This document shows, piece after piece, positions 54,561 to 64,000 of a stretch of DNA of 64,000 nt. A program made the translations under genes and the position numbers. The notes under the pieces are model-generated. The model saw only the letters and a list, made by a program, of their open reading frames with translations, did no database searches and had not been told where the DNA came from. This stretch comes from Triatoma infestans. Its lineage: Eukaryota; Arthropoda; Insecta; Hemiptera; Reduviidae. Positions within the stretch are counted from its first letter, which is position 1. The number at the start of each line of letters is the position of its first letter. The stretch lies in the NCBI GenBank assembly GCA_011037195.1, contig JAAEAF010002592.1, positions 1 through 64,000 on the forward strand, written 5' to 3'.

Positions 54561-55346
54561 TAAATGATCTACTCCAATACAAGTTAAAGAGAAGATAAGT
54601 AAAATTGCAGGTAGTCATGTAAATGAGATTAGAAAACAAGTTTTTACAGGGAGAAAAGACAAAAATTGGAAACAGTGATATGTATTAATATAATTATATG
54701 ACAAATATAGGCATGTGATATATAATCATTGTATCAGAAGATGTTCTTTTGTGTTCGGTGATTTATGATTTTTTAACTTGAGTAAAAGTAGTTTATTTGT
54801 TTTTCTCATTTAAAACTTAACATGAACGATATCAGTGAACACTCGATAACGAAAATTTGACCTGATTACAATAATCCCCCTTACCAGGAGTAAAGACAGT
54901 AAAAAATAATGATGATACTCATATAAACAAAATGGTATAAAATACGTTGTAAAATAGTTTTCTAAAAAGCGATGTATAAAAACAAGAAGACCTATCAGAA
55001 AGACGAGATCAAATGCCGCTTGTCCCGGCAAAACAGATAATGTTAAACATTTTCTGAACATCTAAAGATAGGAATATGTGTTCATGAAGTAGGTACATAA
55101 GTTCGCGACCGCATTGATTACAACATGCAAATTGGGGAATTACATGCAATAGAATTCGTAAGCGACGCATATAGACGAAAACTACTCTTTTTTTTTATTA
55201 CGTTAGTCGGTAAACAAGTAGGTGGTTGTGAGGGTGGAGTACCTATATACAGTTTGTTTTATGGAATTTCTCGAAAATGGCATCAAGGATGTTTTTCTTT
55301 CTTTAAGCTACATTATTAATACACACATTAAGATTATTATTTTTGG
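54561..55346. other. No gene seen; AGK fragments
   Basis: 54838-54903 is an AGK + end (CGAAAATTTGACCTGATTAC to AGGAGTAAAGACAG). 55255-55320 resembles the CTCGAAAATGGC-module word of a minus copy that is then interrupted by the hammerhead unit. The frames between show no domain. Confidence 0.5.
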
Positions 55347-55380
55347 GATTTTGTCCATCATATTATGCATATTAACGTTT

Positions 55381-55421
55381 TTCCTGACAGGTTTCGGATT
55401 CTCATCCATCGTCAGAGTAAG
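55381..55421 (-). ncRNA. Hammerhead ribozyme motif (family B), core intact
   Basis: On the minus strand: CTGACGA (55415-55409), one extra T, stem II GGAT/ATCC closed by a GAGA tetraloop, GAAAC, loop CT, GTC, then AGGAAA. Stem III is only the A-U and C-G pairs. Stem I pairs CTTACT with AGGAAA through four pairs and an A-G mismatch. All invariant core bases are present. The sequence differs from family A in stems I and II but has the same plan, including the extra base. Confidence 0.8.
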
Positions 55422-55521
55422 GTGTAATGTGTTGGTGTGATGGTGTGCATTTGTAGTAGCACGAGCAGTGTTGTATAATAAAGGGCTTGTTTTAAAATAG
55501 CTATATTCACTAAGAGAAAAA

Positions 55522-55556
55522 TCGACGATGGATGAGAACCCGAAACCGGGCAGGAC
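55522..55556 (+). ncRNA. Hammerhead ribozyme relic (family B)
   Basis: TCGACGA replaces CTGACGA. It is followed by T, GGAT/ACCC with a GAGA loop (one pair weakened to T-A against C), GAAACCGGGC and AGGACC. The cleavage triplet is GGC instead of GTC. Core and cleavage site are both damaged. Confidence 0.75.
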
Positions 55557-55638
55557 CAACGTTAATATGCATGCTATGATGGATAAAATTCCAGATGTTA
55601 TCAAGCATTGCGGACCCATTTACATATTCAACTATTAG

Positions 55639-56752
55639 TACGCTGACGATTTGGCTCCGATATGTTATTAATGGAGTGATGCTCAATTTAAGCTGCAGCT
55701 ATTAAGACAATATTGTGATGCCAATTGTTTGCAGGTCAATATTAATAAAACAGTGGTAGTTACTTTTCACAAAGGAAAACTCCCCTTAGTTAAAGGGTTC
55801 TATTATAACAATAATAAGATATCTGTTACAATCTTTTTGGTATTTGGGAGTTCCCTTTAAATCCTCGGCAAAGTTTCTTATAGCTGCCAAGCATTTCAAC
55901 TCAAAAGGCTCCACTGCCATTCCCTCCATTTTTGAACATTTTGTCCAGTTCTAAATGTGACTCGTGGAAAATGCACTTATTTAACTCACTTGTTAGTAAT
56001 GTTCTTCTTTATGCTTCAGAGATATGGGGGCCCTGCTATTCGGAGATTGTCGAACGTGAACAGTTAAAATTTTTAAAAATTTTACTAAAAGTACCTATTA
56101 ACGCCCCAGATTCATATGTACGATTAGAGAGAGGCGTTGTACATATTTACTGTAGGATATTCAAACGCATGTTGAAGTGGGGGTTGAAGTTATTAGAAAT
56201 GCCTTCATTTAGACTCCCTCGAGTATGTTATAACACCTTATTAGAGAATGTGGATAATAAAAAGATTCCCTTTAATTGGACCTATCAGTTAAGAGAGATT
56301 TTATTTTCAATAGGTGCCCAGGATGTCTGGTTCTCTCAAAACTCGCTTACATTAAAATGTAATATTAATAATTTGTAACAAAAATGATTAATCATCTATT
56401 AAGCAAGGATGTTGACAATGAGGCTATTTCTTCTAATTTTAATAATTACTATCGCAATATTAGCACACGGGGTCATGGCAAGTCTTATTTATATTTAAGA
56501 TGTCCTATTGAATTTACTAGAGCTTTGTGTCAACTGAGAGTCATGTCCAAAAGATATATTAGTATTTCTGTGAAGGGCTTACTTAGTAAGTCGGTTCAAT
56601 CCGGAGGGTGATTGCTCAGATGACCTCTTACATTTTATGCTCATGTGCTCATTGTACAATTATTTTCGTGTTAGATATTTAAGCTCCTACTTATCTACTG
56701 AGATTGAGTTACAGCATGAATTCGAGAAATTATTAGTAATTTTCGGTGTGTA
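55639..56752 (+). pseudogene. LINE ORF2 relic: reverse transcriptase palm to C-terminus
   Basis: YADDLAPICY (from 55639) is the catalytic box, with a stop right after it. It continues as AQFKLQLLRQYC, LQVNINKTVVVTFHKGKLPL, then after a shift WYLGVPFKSSAKFL (the YLG thumb motif). The frame at 55932-56378 reads FNSLVSNVLLYASEIWG and APDSYVRLERG. The next frame (56384-56611) has TRALCQLRVMSKRYISI. A last one reads DDLLHFMLMCSLYNYF, the H-x4-C half of the C-terminal knuckle. At least three shifts and one stop make it dead. No RNase H domain is seen. It differs from the RNase H-bearing family at 14.6 and 61.7 kb. Confidence 0.88.
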
Positions 56753-57468
56753 AATTGAAAAATATATATTTTTATATTCCCAAGGCAGTGAGATTGGGAG
56801 AATTTATTTTAAATTTGTAATATTAAAGGTAACTGTAAAATATTATTTCTATTTTTGTACTTTTTGTCAGTTTATCTTATATTTCTATATGTAGTAGTAA
56901 GCTGAAGCTGATGATAGCAGTTTTTGTTTTGTTTTTCTCTTTGTCTCTTTTTTTAACCACCTCATCTAATTGTCGAATATATTTGAGCTCCAATTAATCA
57001 ATTATTATGTACAGTTGATATTATTATGAATTTCCTTTGCTTAAAATTTCTTATTTTTTTATTTTTGATATCAACTTTCAAATTATTCAAATTAATTCAA
57101 ATTATTAACTTTCATTTCATAACTTATATACCGCTCTCTATCTCTTATTTTAGATGAATCTCTCTTGTAGTAATAATTCTTTTTATTTAGAAGTAAGTTT
57201 TGCTTTTTATTATTTACTCAATTTTCATCTTTCCTTTTTTTGAATCATTTTGATCATGTAAATTAATATTATCACTATTATTGTAATTTCTGTAATTGTA
57301 ATTAGTGTAATTTGTACAAGGAATTTATTTTAGTTAATTAGTTATAATTTTTGGAATGCAGTTAGAACTCGATTGTATTTATTCAGTGTATGTCCACTTT
57401 GAAAAGCCAAACTCACTTGCTTAACAGGTTCATTTGTAACCTTATAGCAAATAAAGTTTGATTTGATA
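55639..57468 (+). mobile_element. 5'-truncated LINE (Jockey-superfamily) with long 3' UTR
   Basis: It begins at the polymerase YADD motif and runs through the ORF2 C-terminus (to 56752). About 700 bp of AT-rich 3' sequence follow, ending GCAAATAAAGTTTGATTTGAT. An AATAAA followed by a TTTGAT-type tail is a LINE-like 3' end. Directly after it, AGK module sequence (ACTTTTATTTGAAACGTC) resumes. It therefore shares its insertion site with the hammerhead palindrome on its left. Confidence 0.8.
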
Positions 57469-57469
57469 T

Positions 57470-57760
57470 TCAACTATAACTTTTATTTGAAACGTCTTTC
57501 CTGAAAAAAAAAGTATATATTTTTATGGGAGATTCTGAGAAATTTGTGATGTAGCAATGATCAGACGCATTCTTCCGGTTTACAATCACATTCAATTTTA
57601 TCTGTTTCATGTTTAAAATTGACAAGTCCCTTACCATCATTATACTAAGAGTTAATTAAATATTCTTCAAACTTTGGAGTAAATTTTTCAATTTTATAAT
57701 TCGTATTATGTGCAGTAAGAGAAAGTCGTGTGAATGCAGCAGATTTTTTTTATTTCATTT
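57470..57760 (-). repeat. AGK repeat, 5'-end half
   Basis: ACTTTTATTTGAAACGTCTT, then TTAAATATTCTTCAAACTTTG and GTAAGAGAAAGTCGTGTGAA. It continues the copy interrupted at about 55320. Confidence 0.75.
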
Positions 57761-58230
57761 TTTTCTAATTTTAATATTTTTATATTTAATAAGATCGGTT
57801 GTTGAAACTTTATGAAGCAATTCAATCTCTCTCTCCATTTGTTTATAGAGAGTTTATTATTGGACAAATGATATCCTTCTCTTCTACTATATATAAATAT
57901 ATCTCTTAAATGCCCATAGAAGAGAAGAGATAGAAAGTGAATTAGAAAGAGCGAGAGACTGTGGGAAAGAGAGGCCGAAGGAAATATTGATTAGTCACTT
58001 CACTGCCCTCTCAATTAACCAGGTAATTGATCTAGAGTCAATGATAAACGATCTAGTACTATTAATTTAATTAAAACTCTATCCGAACGATTAAACCCAC
58101 TGGATATAAGTAGTAATATAGAAAGGTCGATGATTTATTGTATAGCTAGAATTTCTAAACATACTATAATAAAATTATTGATTGGCTAGTGATGTGATCT
58201 ATCTACCAATCATATCATCTATATTTTTTA
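57761..58230. other. No gene seen
   Basis: AT-rich, with purine-rich GAGAGA words at 57860-57990 and no motif. Confidence 0.6.
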
Positions 58231-58234
58231 ACTT

Positions 58235-58545
58235 TTTTAAGAGGAAAGTATATGTTTTTAGGTCCCCAGTGGATGGAAAAATGTTTTGTATATGGGTGTG
58301 TAATCTATCAACCGGACGTGCTAATTTGCAGCTTATTTTTTTTACACACATAAATGCCTATCACTTTTATTTGAAACATTTTTCCAGGAAAATTGATTTT
58401 TCTTTTTTTTTAATGGTAGGCTCTGGGTTAACAGTGATGTTAAGTTTTCCTCTAAAGCACCACTTTCAGGGCCTTATATTATATTAAGGTACATTGAAAA
58501 ATATGCGCCGAAGTTTCAAACTTGAAGGTAGTTGGGGGAATGAAA
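58235..58545 (-). repeat. AGK repeat, middle part
   Basis: AGAGGAAAGTATATG, TAATCTATCAACCGGACGTG, CACTTTTATTTGAAACATTT, GTTAAGTTTTCCTCTAAAGC. The 101-codon frame (58182-58487) is a translation of this repeat. Confidence 0.7.
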
Positions 58546-58564
58546 ATTGGTAAATTGGTAAATT

Positions 58565-59065
58565 ATTGAATCAGCTGGCCATGTGCGGTATCTTGGACTA
58601 TATCTAGACAAGAGACTTACCTGGAACCCTCCACTTACACACTCTGTTCTTAACAAAAGGTAAAAACTCTACACTACTTGACAAACGCTCAATAACAACT
58701 ATAACACTAAGAGTACAAAAACACTACAGGACGGTTGTATCCTAGCCTTTCTTGTACCGATTGGATTTACGGCCTCGAACTGTATGGAACAGCTAAACGA
58801 TCTAACGTAAACAAAATCCAAACTTTACAATCTAAAATCCTCCGCCGTTTCATTTTGTGTCAGTAATTCAGCAATTCACTAAGAAATTTCAATTCTATTT
58901 ATATATGAACTTACCAAATCTCTCTACAATAATAAATTCCACCAAACCTTATCTACACACGCCTAATGCTTTAATAGAAGACTTCTTCTCAACTACACTT
59001 CTCTTCAACCCTCGAGAAGACGGCTGAGACGACATTGGCTTCCGCATCAATTTGTAAATGTTCCA
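58565..59065 (+). pseudogene. Jockey LINE reverse-transcriptase thumb and C-terminus relic
   Basis: HVRYLGLYLDKRLTWNPPL (about 58578) is the Jockey thumb signature. Across frame changes it is followed by DWIYGLELYGTAKRSNVNK and IQTLQSKILR, where functional Jockey elements read (I/T)W-x-YG-x-(Q/E)LWGTA-x-x-SN-x-x-x-IQ-x-x-QSK-x-LR. Next comes TRLSTHPNALIEDF-like text near 58960-58985, and LFNPRED-x-(R)-R. It is broken by at least five stops. It is a different family from the 29.3-kb Jockey piece. Confidence 0.85.
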
Positions 59066-59820
59066 TAAGAGTTGGAAAAACAAAAAAAAGATTGCTAACA
59101 CCACAAATATGATATGTTATTTGATGTGATGTGTTGTAGTGTAGTGGTAGCTTGTGGCGTGAGCGGTTTTGTAAAGGGCGTGTGTTTGTAAGTTTTAAGA
59201 GAGAGAAGTAATAAGAATAATTAAGAAAACACTGGTAGATTAAATTAAATATATTCTTTAAGATATTTAAATGCTATTCAATAACACAGCAATATGCTTA
59301 TTAATTTACTGAAATTACTTGGAATAAACTCGTATGTTTTAACTTATATCTGGCACTGATTCCTGAAGTGTTCTGCTTCAGTGTATGTTTCAGACTGTCT
59401 TGAAGGAATACCTTCTAATTGTTCGTTCAAATCTTCCCCTGTGAGAAGAAGGGGTAGGCAATGCTATCAAGTTCATGTAATCTAAAAGACAATAGTGGTC
59501 TTCTATGTGAATAGTCCTTTTGCAAGGGAATGTTACATTTTTCTTGATATTTTTGATTATTTCAAATTAAATATATTTTTATATTTTTGGCATCCATCGC
59601 AAATATAATTTTTATTTTACAAACTTTACGGGAAAATTTTATGTTAAGTGTCTTCGGACTTTTGAGTTTGCCATAAATTTGAACGATCTTTACAAAGCAG
59701 AGTTACAGAGGTTAAGATTGTAAGTACTGTCGAGTAAACAAGTATAATGCCTCAGCAACTTTATAATTTAATGCAAGCCCAACTTGCTAAACTTTGCAAG
59801 TTTAAAGAACATTTATCCAA
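59066..59820. other. No gene seen
   Basis: Unassigned AT-rich DNA. GTGTTGTAGTGTAGTGGTAGC at its start is a local GT-rich word. Confidence 0.55.
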
Positions 59821-59821
59821 T

Positions 59822-60430
59822 TACTTAAATGCAAGAAGAGAAAGTCCTGTGAGTGTTTCACACCAGGTTTTTATTTGCTCTTATTGCGGTAAGAGAAACT
59901 ATTACGATCGTATCAAAATTTTCACCGGAATTACAAGTTTTGTGATCACAAAAAAGGGGTTTTTAGAAATTGGTGTGTGCGTGTGTGTGGGTGTGTGTGG
60001 TCAGCAGCATAAATCCACAATTGAAAACCGCTAGAAGCTGAAAATTTAGTATTTGATTTAGTTTCGGATCAGGGGACATGACAATAAGGTTTTGGACAAA
60101 ATAGGTAGACCGTTTTTTTCGCGATTTTCTCACAAGCGGCTGCAATGATTTTCTTGAAACCTGGTATATAGCTAATCATAGAAAGAACTATAACTTGTAT
60201 TTGAAACATTTTTCGGAGAAAATTGATTTAAAACGTGATCTAGAGAGTTGTGGTGGTTCCATAGAGCTGGAAAATATCTCTGAGAGTAGACGTTAGGCTC
60301 CTCTAAAGTGCCATTTCAATATATTTTACGATACTGTAGGCTATATAATGTTAATAAGAATTTATGTGTAGCCTAAATTCAGAGTTTGGAGAAAATAAGT
60401 TTACTGGAAGTACGACTTTTATATTGCATT
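59822..60430 (-). repeat. AGK repeats: 5' terminus, then hairpin-end half
   Basis: GAAGAGAAAGTCCTGTGAGTG and CACACCAGG (to about 59867) abut GTAAGAGAAACTATTACGATCG of the next minus copy. That copy holds the (GT)n at 59972-59998, TTGGACAAAATAGGTAGACC and a second module to about 60425. It is a head-to-tail pair. Confidence 0.8.
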
Positions 60431-60805
60431 TATCTCATATGTACATTTTCAGTTATACGTAAAAATTTGTAAGTAGGTAATACCCGAAGAAAATCGTTGA
60501 AACTGTTTAAGTAAAGTTGGAGTTCCAGTTGATGGACTTTTACACGAAATCTTCGTGTCTTATGGCAGTGGTAGTACCTAAACGAAATACAAAATTTGAC
60601 TTTCTTGCAATTATTCGTTTTTGAGATATTTTGTTCACAAACAGACAGACTCCGACACACACATATAGGCGCGCAGACCATTCGCTAAAAACAATTTTAT
60701 TAACACTCCAGGCACCTCAAAACATGTACTTCCTGGAAATCTCGATATCGAAAATTTGACACCATTGTAATATTTCTTCTTTTACTGGGAGTAAGAGAAA
60801 GTAAA
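60430..60805 (+). repeat. AGK repeat, 3' half, facing the previous copy
   Basis: AAGAAAATCGTTGAAACTG, GTAAAGTTGGAGTTCCAG, TTTTGAGATATTTTGTTCAC, a broken CA tract (60655-60664), CAAAACATGTACTTCC and the end GGGAGTAAGAGAAAGTAAAA. Confidence 0.82.
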
Positions 60806-61560
60806 ACAAAACAAAAAAAGAAAAAAGAGTTACTAATGTATTATATACCTGCCGCTAATGCATTCTGTTGCATTATGTGGAACTAGAAAGGTAAATTGTA
60901 TTCGAATTAACAATAAGATCATGATGCAATTTTAAAATAAATATTGACTTACCGACTCTGCTCTATTTGGACTGGAATTTCCAAAGAACGATATTATTAA
61001 TGGCCATATAAATGTTTTATTAAATAATTATAATTCCATATATTATTAGATATACTTAAATAAATAGTATTATTTTCATGAATAACAAATCATATATAAA
61101 CACAAGTTTATTGCTCATTAACAAGCATTAATTTAGTACGTATGTGCGTGCACGATCATCTCATTATAAAACTATTAAATCTCTTAAATTCCAATTAAAT
61201 ACATCATTCTTTTAAGTAAAACGGATAATAAACCCAAAACCTAATTTTCAAAAATTACTCTGCTTATTACTCTCAAGTAAATTATTAATCTGGCTTCTAA
61301 AGTCAATTAAAAATTAGTTCTTCTTGAATAAAAATTCAGTTATTATAATATTCCAATTTTATTTAGAATTTAAATTCAGACAAAATACCTTTGACTAAAA
61401 TACAAGCGAAACAAACCAAAAAGAGGAAATTAAAAATTTATTTCTGGATGAAATATATATACAGAATATTTTCATGGCCTAATTTATGCATATGATTTGT
61501 GACAATCAGTAAGGTCCATTATAGATCATAACCATGTCAAAAAAATATGGATCACTTATA
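60806..61560. other. No gene seen; very AT-rich
   Basis: No motif or repeat end. Confidence 0.6.
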
Positions 61561-61699
61561 ATTCCCCAGCTTAGCTGTACTGTAGGTTGGTATATGTGGC
61601 AATCTCTTGCAGTTTACATATGCATCGATGACTTCTTCAACTACTAGTATCTCACAGAGGCTCAAAATGATAATAAATGTGGTTGTTTGTTGATTCGAC

Positions 61700-62935
61700 C
61701 CAAAATTAAACGTAGCTAAATTAATCAAAATACCCGATATAGCCACTATATCTGAGCTGACTGCTATCCTAGAAGCCCTCAAAAATATCTATCTTCCATC
61801 TGTACAGGATGCATATATTCAGCGAAGTGAATGCATGATTCTTCAGAAGTGCTTTAAGTACATTAGAAAATGATAGAATAGATTCTACTGTCGAATATGT
61901 AGAAAATAATATTAGGAATATATGGTTCAACCTGATGAGTAAAGGAACTATAGTCAGATTTATCTGGGTAGAGGCTCATATAGGAATAAAATGGAATGAA
62001 AGAGAGCTGATTATTTTGCTAAAAAAGCAACTTCCGAAGGCGAGATTAGAAATATAAAAGTACCATATAATGACATTTTTCCATGTATAAAAAGGAATTA
62101 TTTAAATCACTGGCAGACAATGTTTTCTACAGGCAACAAAGGTTTATTTTACAAATCTGTAAACCCCACTGTAAATAATAAGCCCTGGTTTCACTCAATA
62201 GTTCCGTCAATACGATTTTGCCACCTCATTTCACACCTAAGAATCAATCATGGAGTATGCAAAAAATATCTGCATAAGATTCGTGTGGAAAACTCTCCAT
62301 TATGTGCATTATGTAATGAAAATGAAAGCCTAGAACACATAATTATGATGCGCCCAAAGTATAATATTAGACAAGAACTGTTTCTTAAGAAAGTAAGTAC
62401 GGAATTAACTAATCCTTTTAATTATAAAACACTACTTGCGGAAGCCAATAGACGTAAAAGTTTACAGTAAGATAGTTGAATTTATTGATAGTTGGATTAC
62501 TCTTAATTAGATTTAGGTTTAAAGAGGTAGCGAGGTATACCACAGAATAAAGAGTGTATGAATGTAGGTAGGAAATTTAATAATTTGTGCGAACGTATTT
62601 ATTATCGTATATGTATTTATTAGCGAGAATAAATCTGTACGTGAATCATATGTGTGTGAGTTATGTAAATACTTGTATGTAGTTTTAAATTAGGATTGTG
62701 TTAAACGGGATGAGAGGAATATCAAGTACTCCATCCCACATCAGGATACCCTAAAGGTTCATTATAAGACTACTTTTGTCTGTATAATACTTCAATAATT
62801 GATTGTATAATTCAATAATATTATGTGTGTATAACACTTTAATAATATTATGTGTATACTTTAATAACTGTGAATTTGGTAATTAGAATTATCTAAATGT
62901 TAGATGTTAATAAATGTTCGATGCTAAAGCAAAAA
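61700..62935 (+). mobile_element. 5'-truncated LINE with RNase H, same family as 14.6 kb
   Basis: Coding remains to 62470 are followed by a 3' UTR of about 460 bp that ends AATAAATGTTCGATGCTAAA then CAAAAAAAATA, i.e. an AATAAA and a short A tail. Orientation is opposite to the 14.6-kb copy. The left edge is unclear because the RNase H start is decayed. Confidence 0.8.
61730..62470 (+). pseudogene. LINE ORF2 relic: RNase H plus defective CCHC knuckle
   Basis: TISELTAILEALKNIY (about 61750) carries the RNase H Glu. A shifted YIFSEV-like string marks the region of the second Asp, which is not preserved. VRFIWVEAHIGIKWNERADY and FAKKATSEG (about 61957-62045, one shift) match the W-x-x-x-H-x-G-I-x-x-NE-x-AD motif with His, Asn-Glu and Asp kept. 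The 116-codon frame at 62120-62470 continues to FCHLISHLRINHGVCKKYL and a knuckle with Cys62, Cys65 and His73. The fourth ligand position holds Arg78 (CGC) where Cys (TGC) is expected. It ends NPFNYKTLLAEANR. Confidence 0.88.
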
Positions 62936-63049
62936 AAATATAAACTAAAAATTCTTACTGGACACTTTCACACAGGTTAAACAAATTATATCGCAAAAAA
63001 CTACATCAAGTTACTTGATAATACTTTAGTCAAGTTAATAATATAATTT

Positions 63050-63500
63050 TTACTTTCTCTTACGCTTAGTAAGAGGAAGTATTGTAATCGTGACAAATTT
63101 TTGATATCGAGTTTTCATCGGAAATATCCATCTTGAGGTCACCTGAGTCCAAAATAGAGGTTTTTAAGCAATTGGTCTGTGTATCTGTGTGCCTGTCTGT
63201 GCGGGACAGCGTATCTCAAAAAAGAAAAATCGCAGAATGTTCAGACTTAATATTTCGTGCTACCATATTTGAATATACAATTCTACCAACTAAACAAAAA
63301 TAGTTAGAAATAAATAAATTGCCAAAATTCCGAGTATCAAGAAAATGAGTAAACCGGAATTGCGTTTTTACTGAACAATTTTTTTCAGTTTTCTCCATAA
63401 AATCATTAAATTCATTAAATTTCATTAAATTTGAAGTACTAATTTGTCAATTATAATTTTGTATACTGCAGCAAGAGAAAGTTGTGAGAAAAATTGTTGT
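63050..63500 (-). repeat. AGK repeat, shortened copy
   Basis: TTACTTTCTCTTACGC-TTAGTAAGAGGAAGT hairpin, GAGTTTTCATCGGAAATATC, AGCGTATCTCAAAAAAG, then a jump from the first to the last module (CAAAATTCCGAGTATCAAG, AAACCGGAATTGCG). The end is GCAAGAGAAAGTTGTGAG. Confidence 0.8.
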
Positions 63501-63540
63501 CACCTGAAAAATAATAATTACTTGTAAAACAGAAAGAGAA

Positions 63541-63613
63541 AGCGAAAAAAATCTGATGTGGAAACACTCACACAACTTTCTCTTACAGCAATTCTGACAG
63601 TTCCTGTTGCTTC
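63541..63613 (+). repeat. AGK repeat 5' terminus
   Basis: AAAAAAATCTGATGTGGAAAC, CACTCACACAACTTTCTCTTAC. It is interrupted at once by the LTR-like element. Confidence 0.75.
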
Positions 63614-63964
63614 TATAATGAAGGCGAGAGAATGGATTTTAGAGAAATAGATGATATGCTGAACACTGTATAATGAATAGACACACAAACTGCAAGGACT
63701 TTACAGTATACAGAAGTTAGATGGCGGAAGAAGTATAAAGAGACAGACTGGCTGAGTAATAAGAAGGTAGATAGGTTACTGACTGGATGCACTATGTAAA
63801 CTGTCGTAAAACTGTCCTGAACTCTTCAGCTGTTGCTAAATATGAATTGAGCTATCCCTTCCTAGTTTGGCCTAGACGGGGAGTATCCAACGTTTTATTC
63901 ATTTAATGTATGCTCCTCCGCTCTTCGGATCATATGTATCTTTAATGATTTGGATCCCATTACA
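63614..63964. mobile_element. LTR-like element, 351 bp, 4-bp target duplication
   Basis: Ends TATAATGA...CCATTACA, flanked by CTTC at 63610-63613 and 63965-63968. The termini resemble those of the elements at 43.1 and 47.9 kb (TATAATGG...CCGTTACA), but the interior is different. It is thus a related family or subfamily. No coding capacity. Confidence 0.6.
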
Positions 63965-64000
63965 CTTCCCAGTGAAATTTTACTAAATATTTTTACAATT

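Larger units (their letters stand above)
55347..55591. mobile_element. Penelope-type hammerhead palindrome, family B
   Basis: Left arm 55347-55413 and right arm 55523-55591 are inverted copies. The outer parts match as TTTTGTCCATCAT and GCATATTAACG against CGTTAATATGC and ATGATGGATAAAAT. The inner ends are the ribozyme cores, and an unpaired middle of about 110 bp contains GTAGTAGCACGAGCAG. The segment to the right (ATTCCAGATGTTATCAAGC, then ATTGCGGACCCATT) is shared with the unit at 31.9-32.06 kb and ends where the LINE begins. Confidence 0.8.

Overview
This window is an AT-rich piece of an animal nuclear genome, almost certainly arthropod and probably insect. The reasons are the mix of decayed mobile elements (Jockey/R1/I-like and RTE-like LINEs, mariner, Copia, Penelope-type hammerhead units), the abundance of (CA)n/(GT)n and other microsatellites, and the lack of any prokaryotic gene organisation. 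A hemipteran is my guess and cannot be settled from the sequence. I find no intact cellular protein-coding gene, rRNA or standard tRNA. Most long reading frames lie inside repeats or low-complexity tracts, and every recognisable protein match is a broken transposon protein, apart from one weak primase-like fragment. The window is best read as intergenic or deep-intronic DNA built from nested transposons.

The background is one very abundant interspersed repeat of about 0.3-1.3 kb, present in roughly thirty full or partial copies on both strands, called here the AGK repeat after its AGTAAGAGAAAGT end. In the orientation called + here it starts TCTGGTGTGAAACACTC, soon followed by ACTTTCTCTTAC. 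It then carries one to three copies of an internal module of about 0.3 kb and a (CA)n tract at a fixed place. It ends in a hairpin, TTCCTCTTACT-loop-AGTAAGAGAAAGTA. Other elements have inserted into it: a LINE with an 11-bp target duplication (2373-2935), a 1.1-kb near-palindrome (5201-6319), a mariner (41221-41882), two LTR-like elements (43069-43365, 47894-48183), and a hammerhead unit plus LINE (about 55320-57468).

Layout: 0-4.6 kb repeats and an R1-like LINE tail; 4.6-6.5 kb the palindrome inside a repeat copy; 6.5-8.5 kb unassigned, with a possible primase large-subunit relic; 8.5-14 kb head-to-tail AGK copies; 14.5-15.4 kb a LINE RNase H relic; 16-20 kb repeats; 20.4-21 kb a mariner relic and an intact-looking hammerhead ribozyme; 22-23 kb two LINE tails; 23.8 kb a 63-bp tRNA-like insertion with a 15-bp target duplication; 29.2-29.6 kb two opposed LINE fragments; 32.7-36.9 kb a non-autonomous LTR retroelement; 38.5 kb a palindrome with a hammerhead motif in each arm; 41-49 kb AGK copies with mariner and LTR-like insertions; 53.6-54.6 kb a Copia integrase relic; 55.3-57.5 kb a second hammerhead palindrome joined to a LINE; 58.6-59 kb a Jockey relic; 61.7-62.9 kb another LINE RNase H relic; 63.6-64 kb an LTR-like element.

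The most interesting component is the set of compact hammerhead-ribozyme units. There are two sequence families (tetraloop-capped GGGC/GCCC or GGAT/ATCC stem II). Each occurs at least once as a head-to-head inverted pair, and none has a recognisable Penelope reverse transcriptase or GIY-YIG endonuclease nearby.
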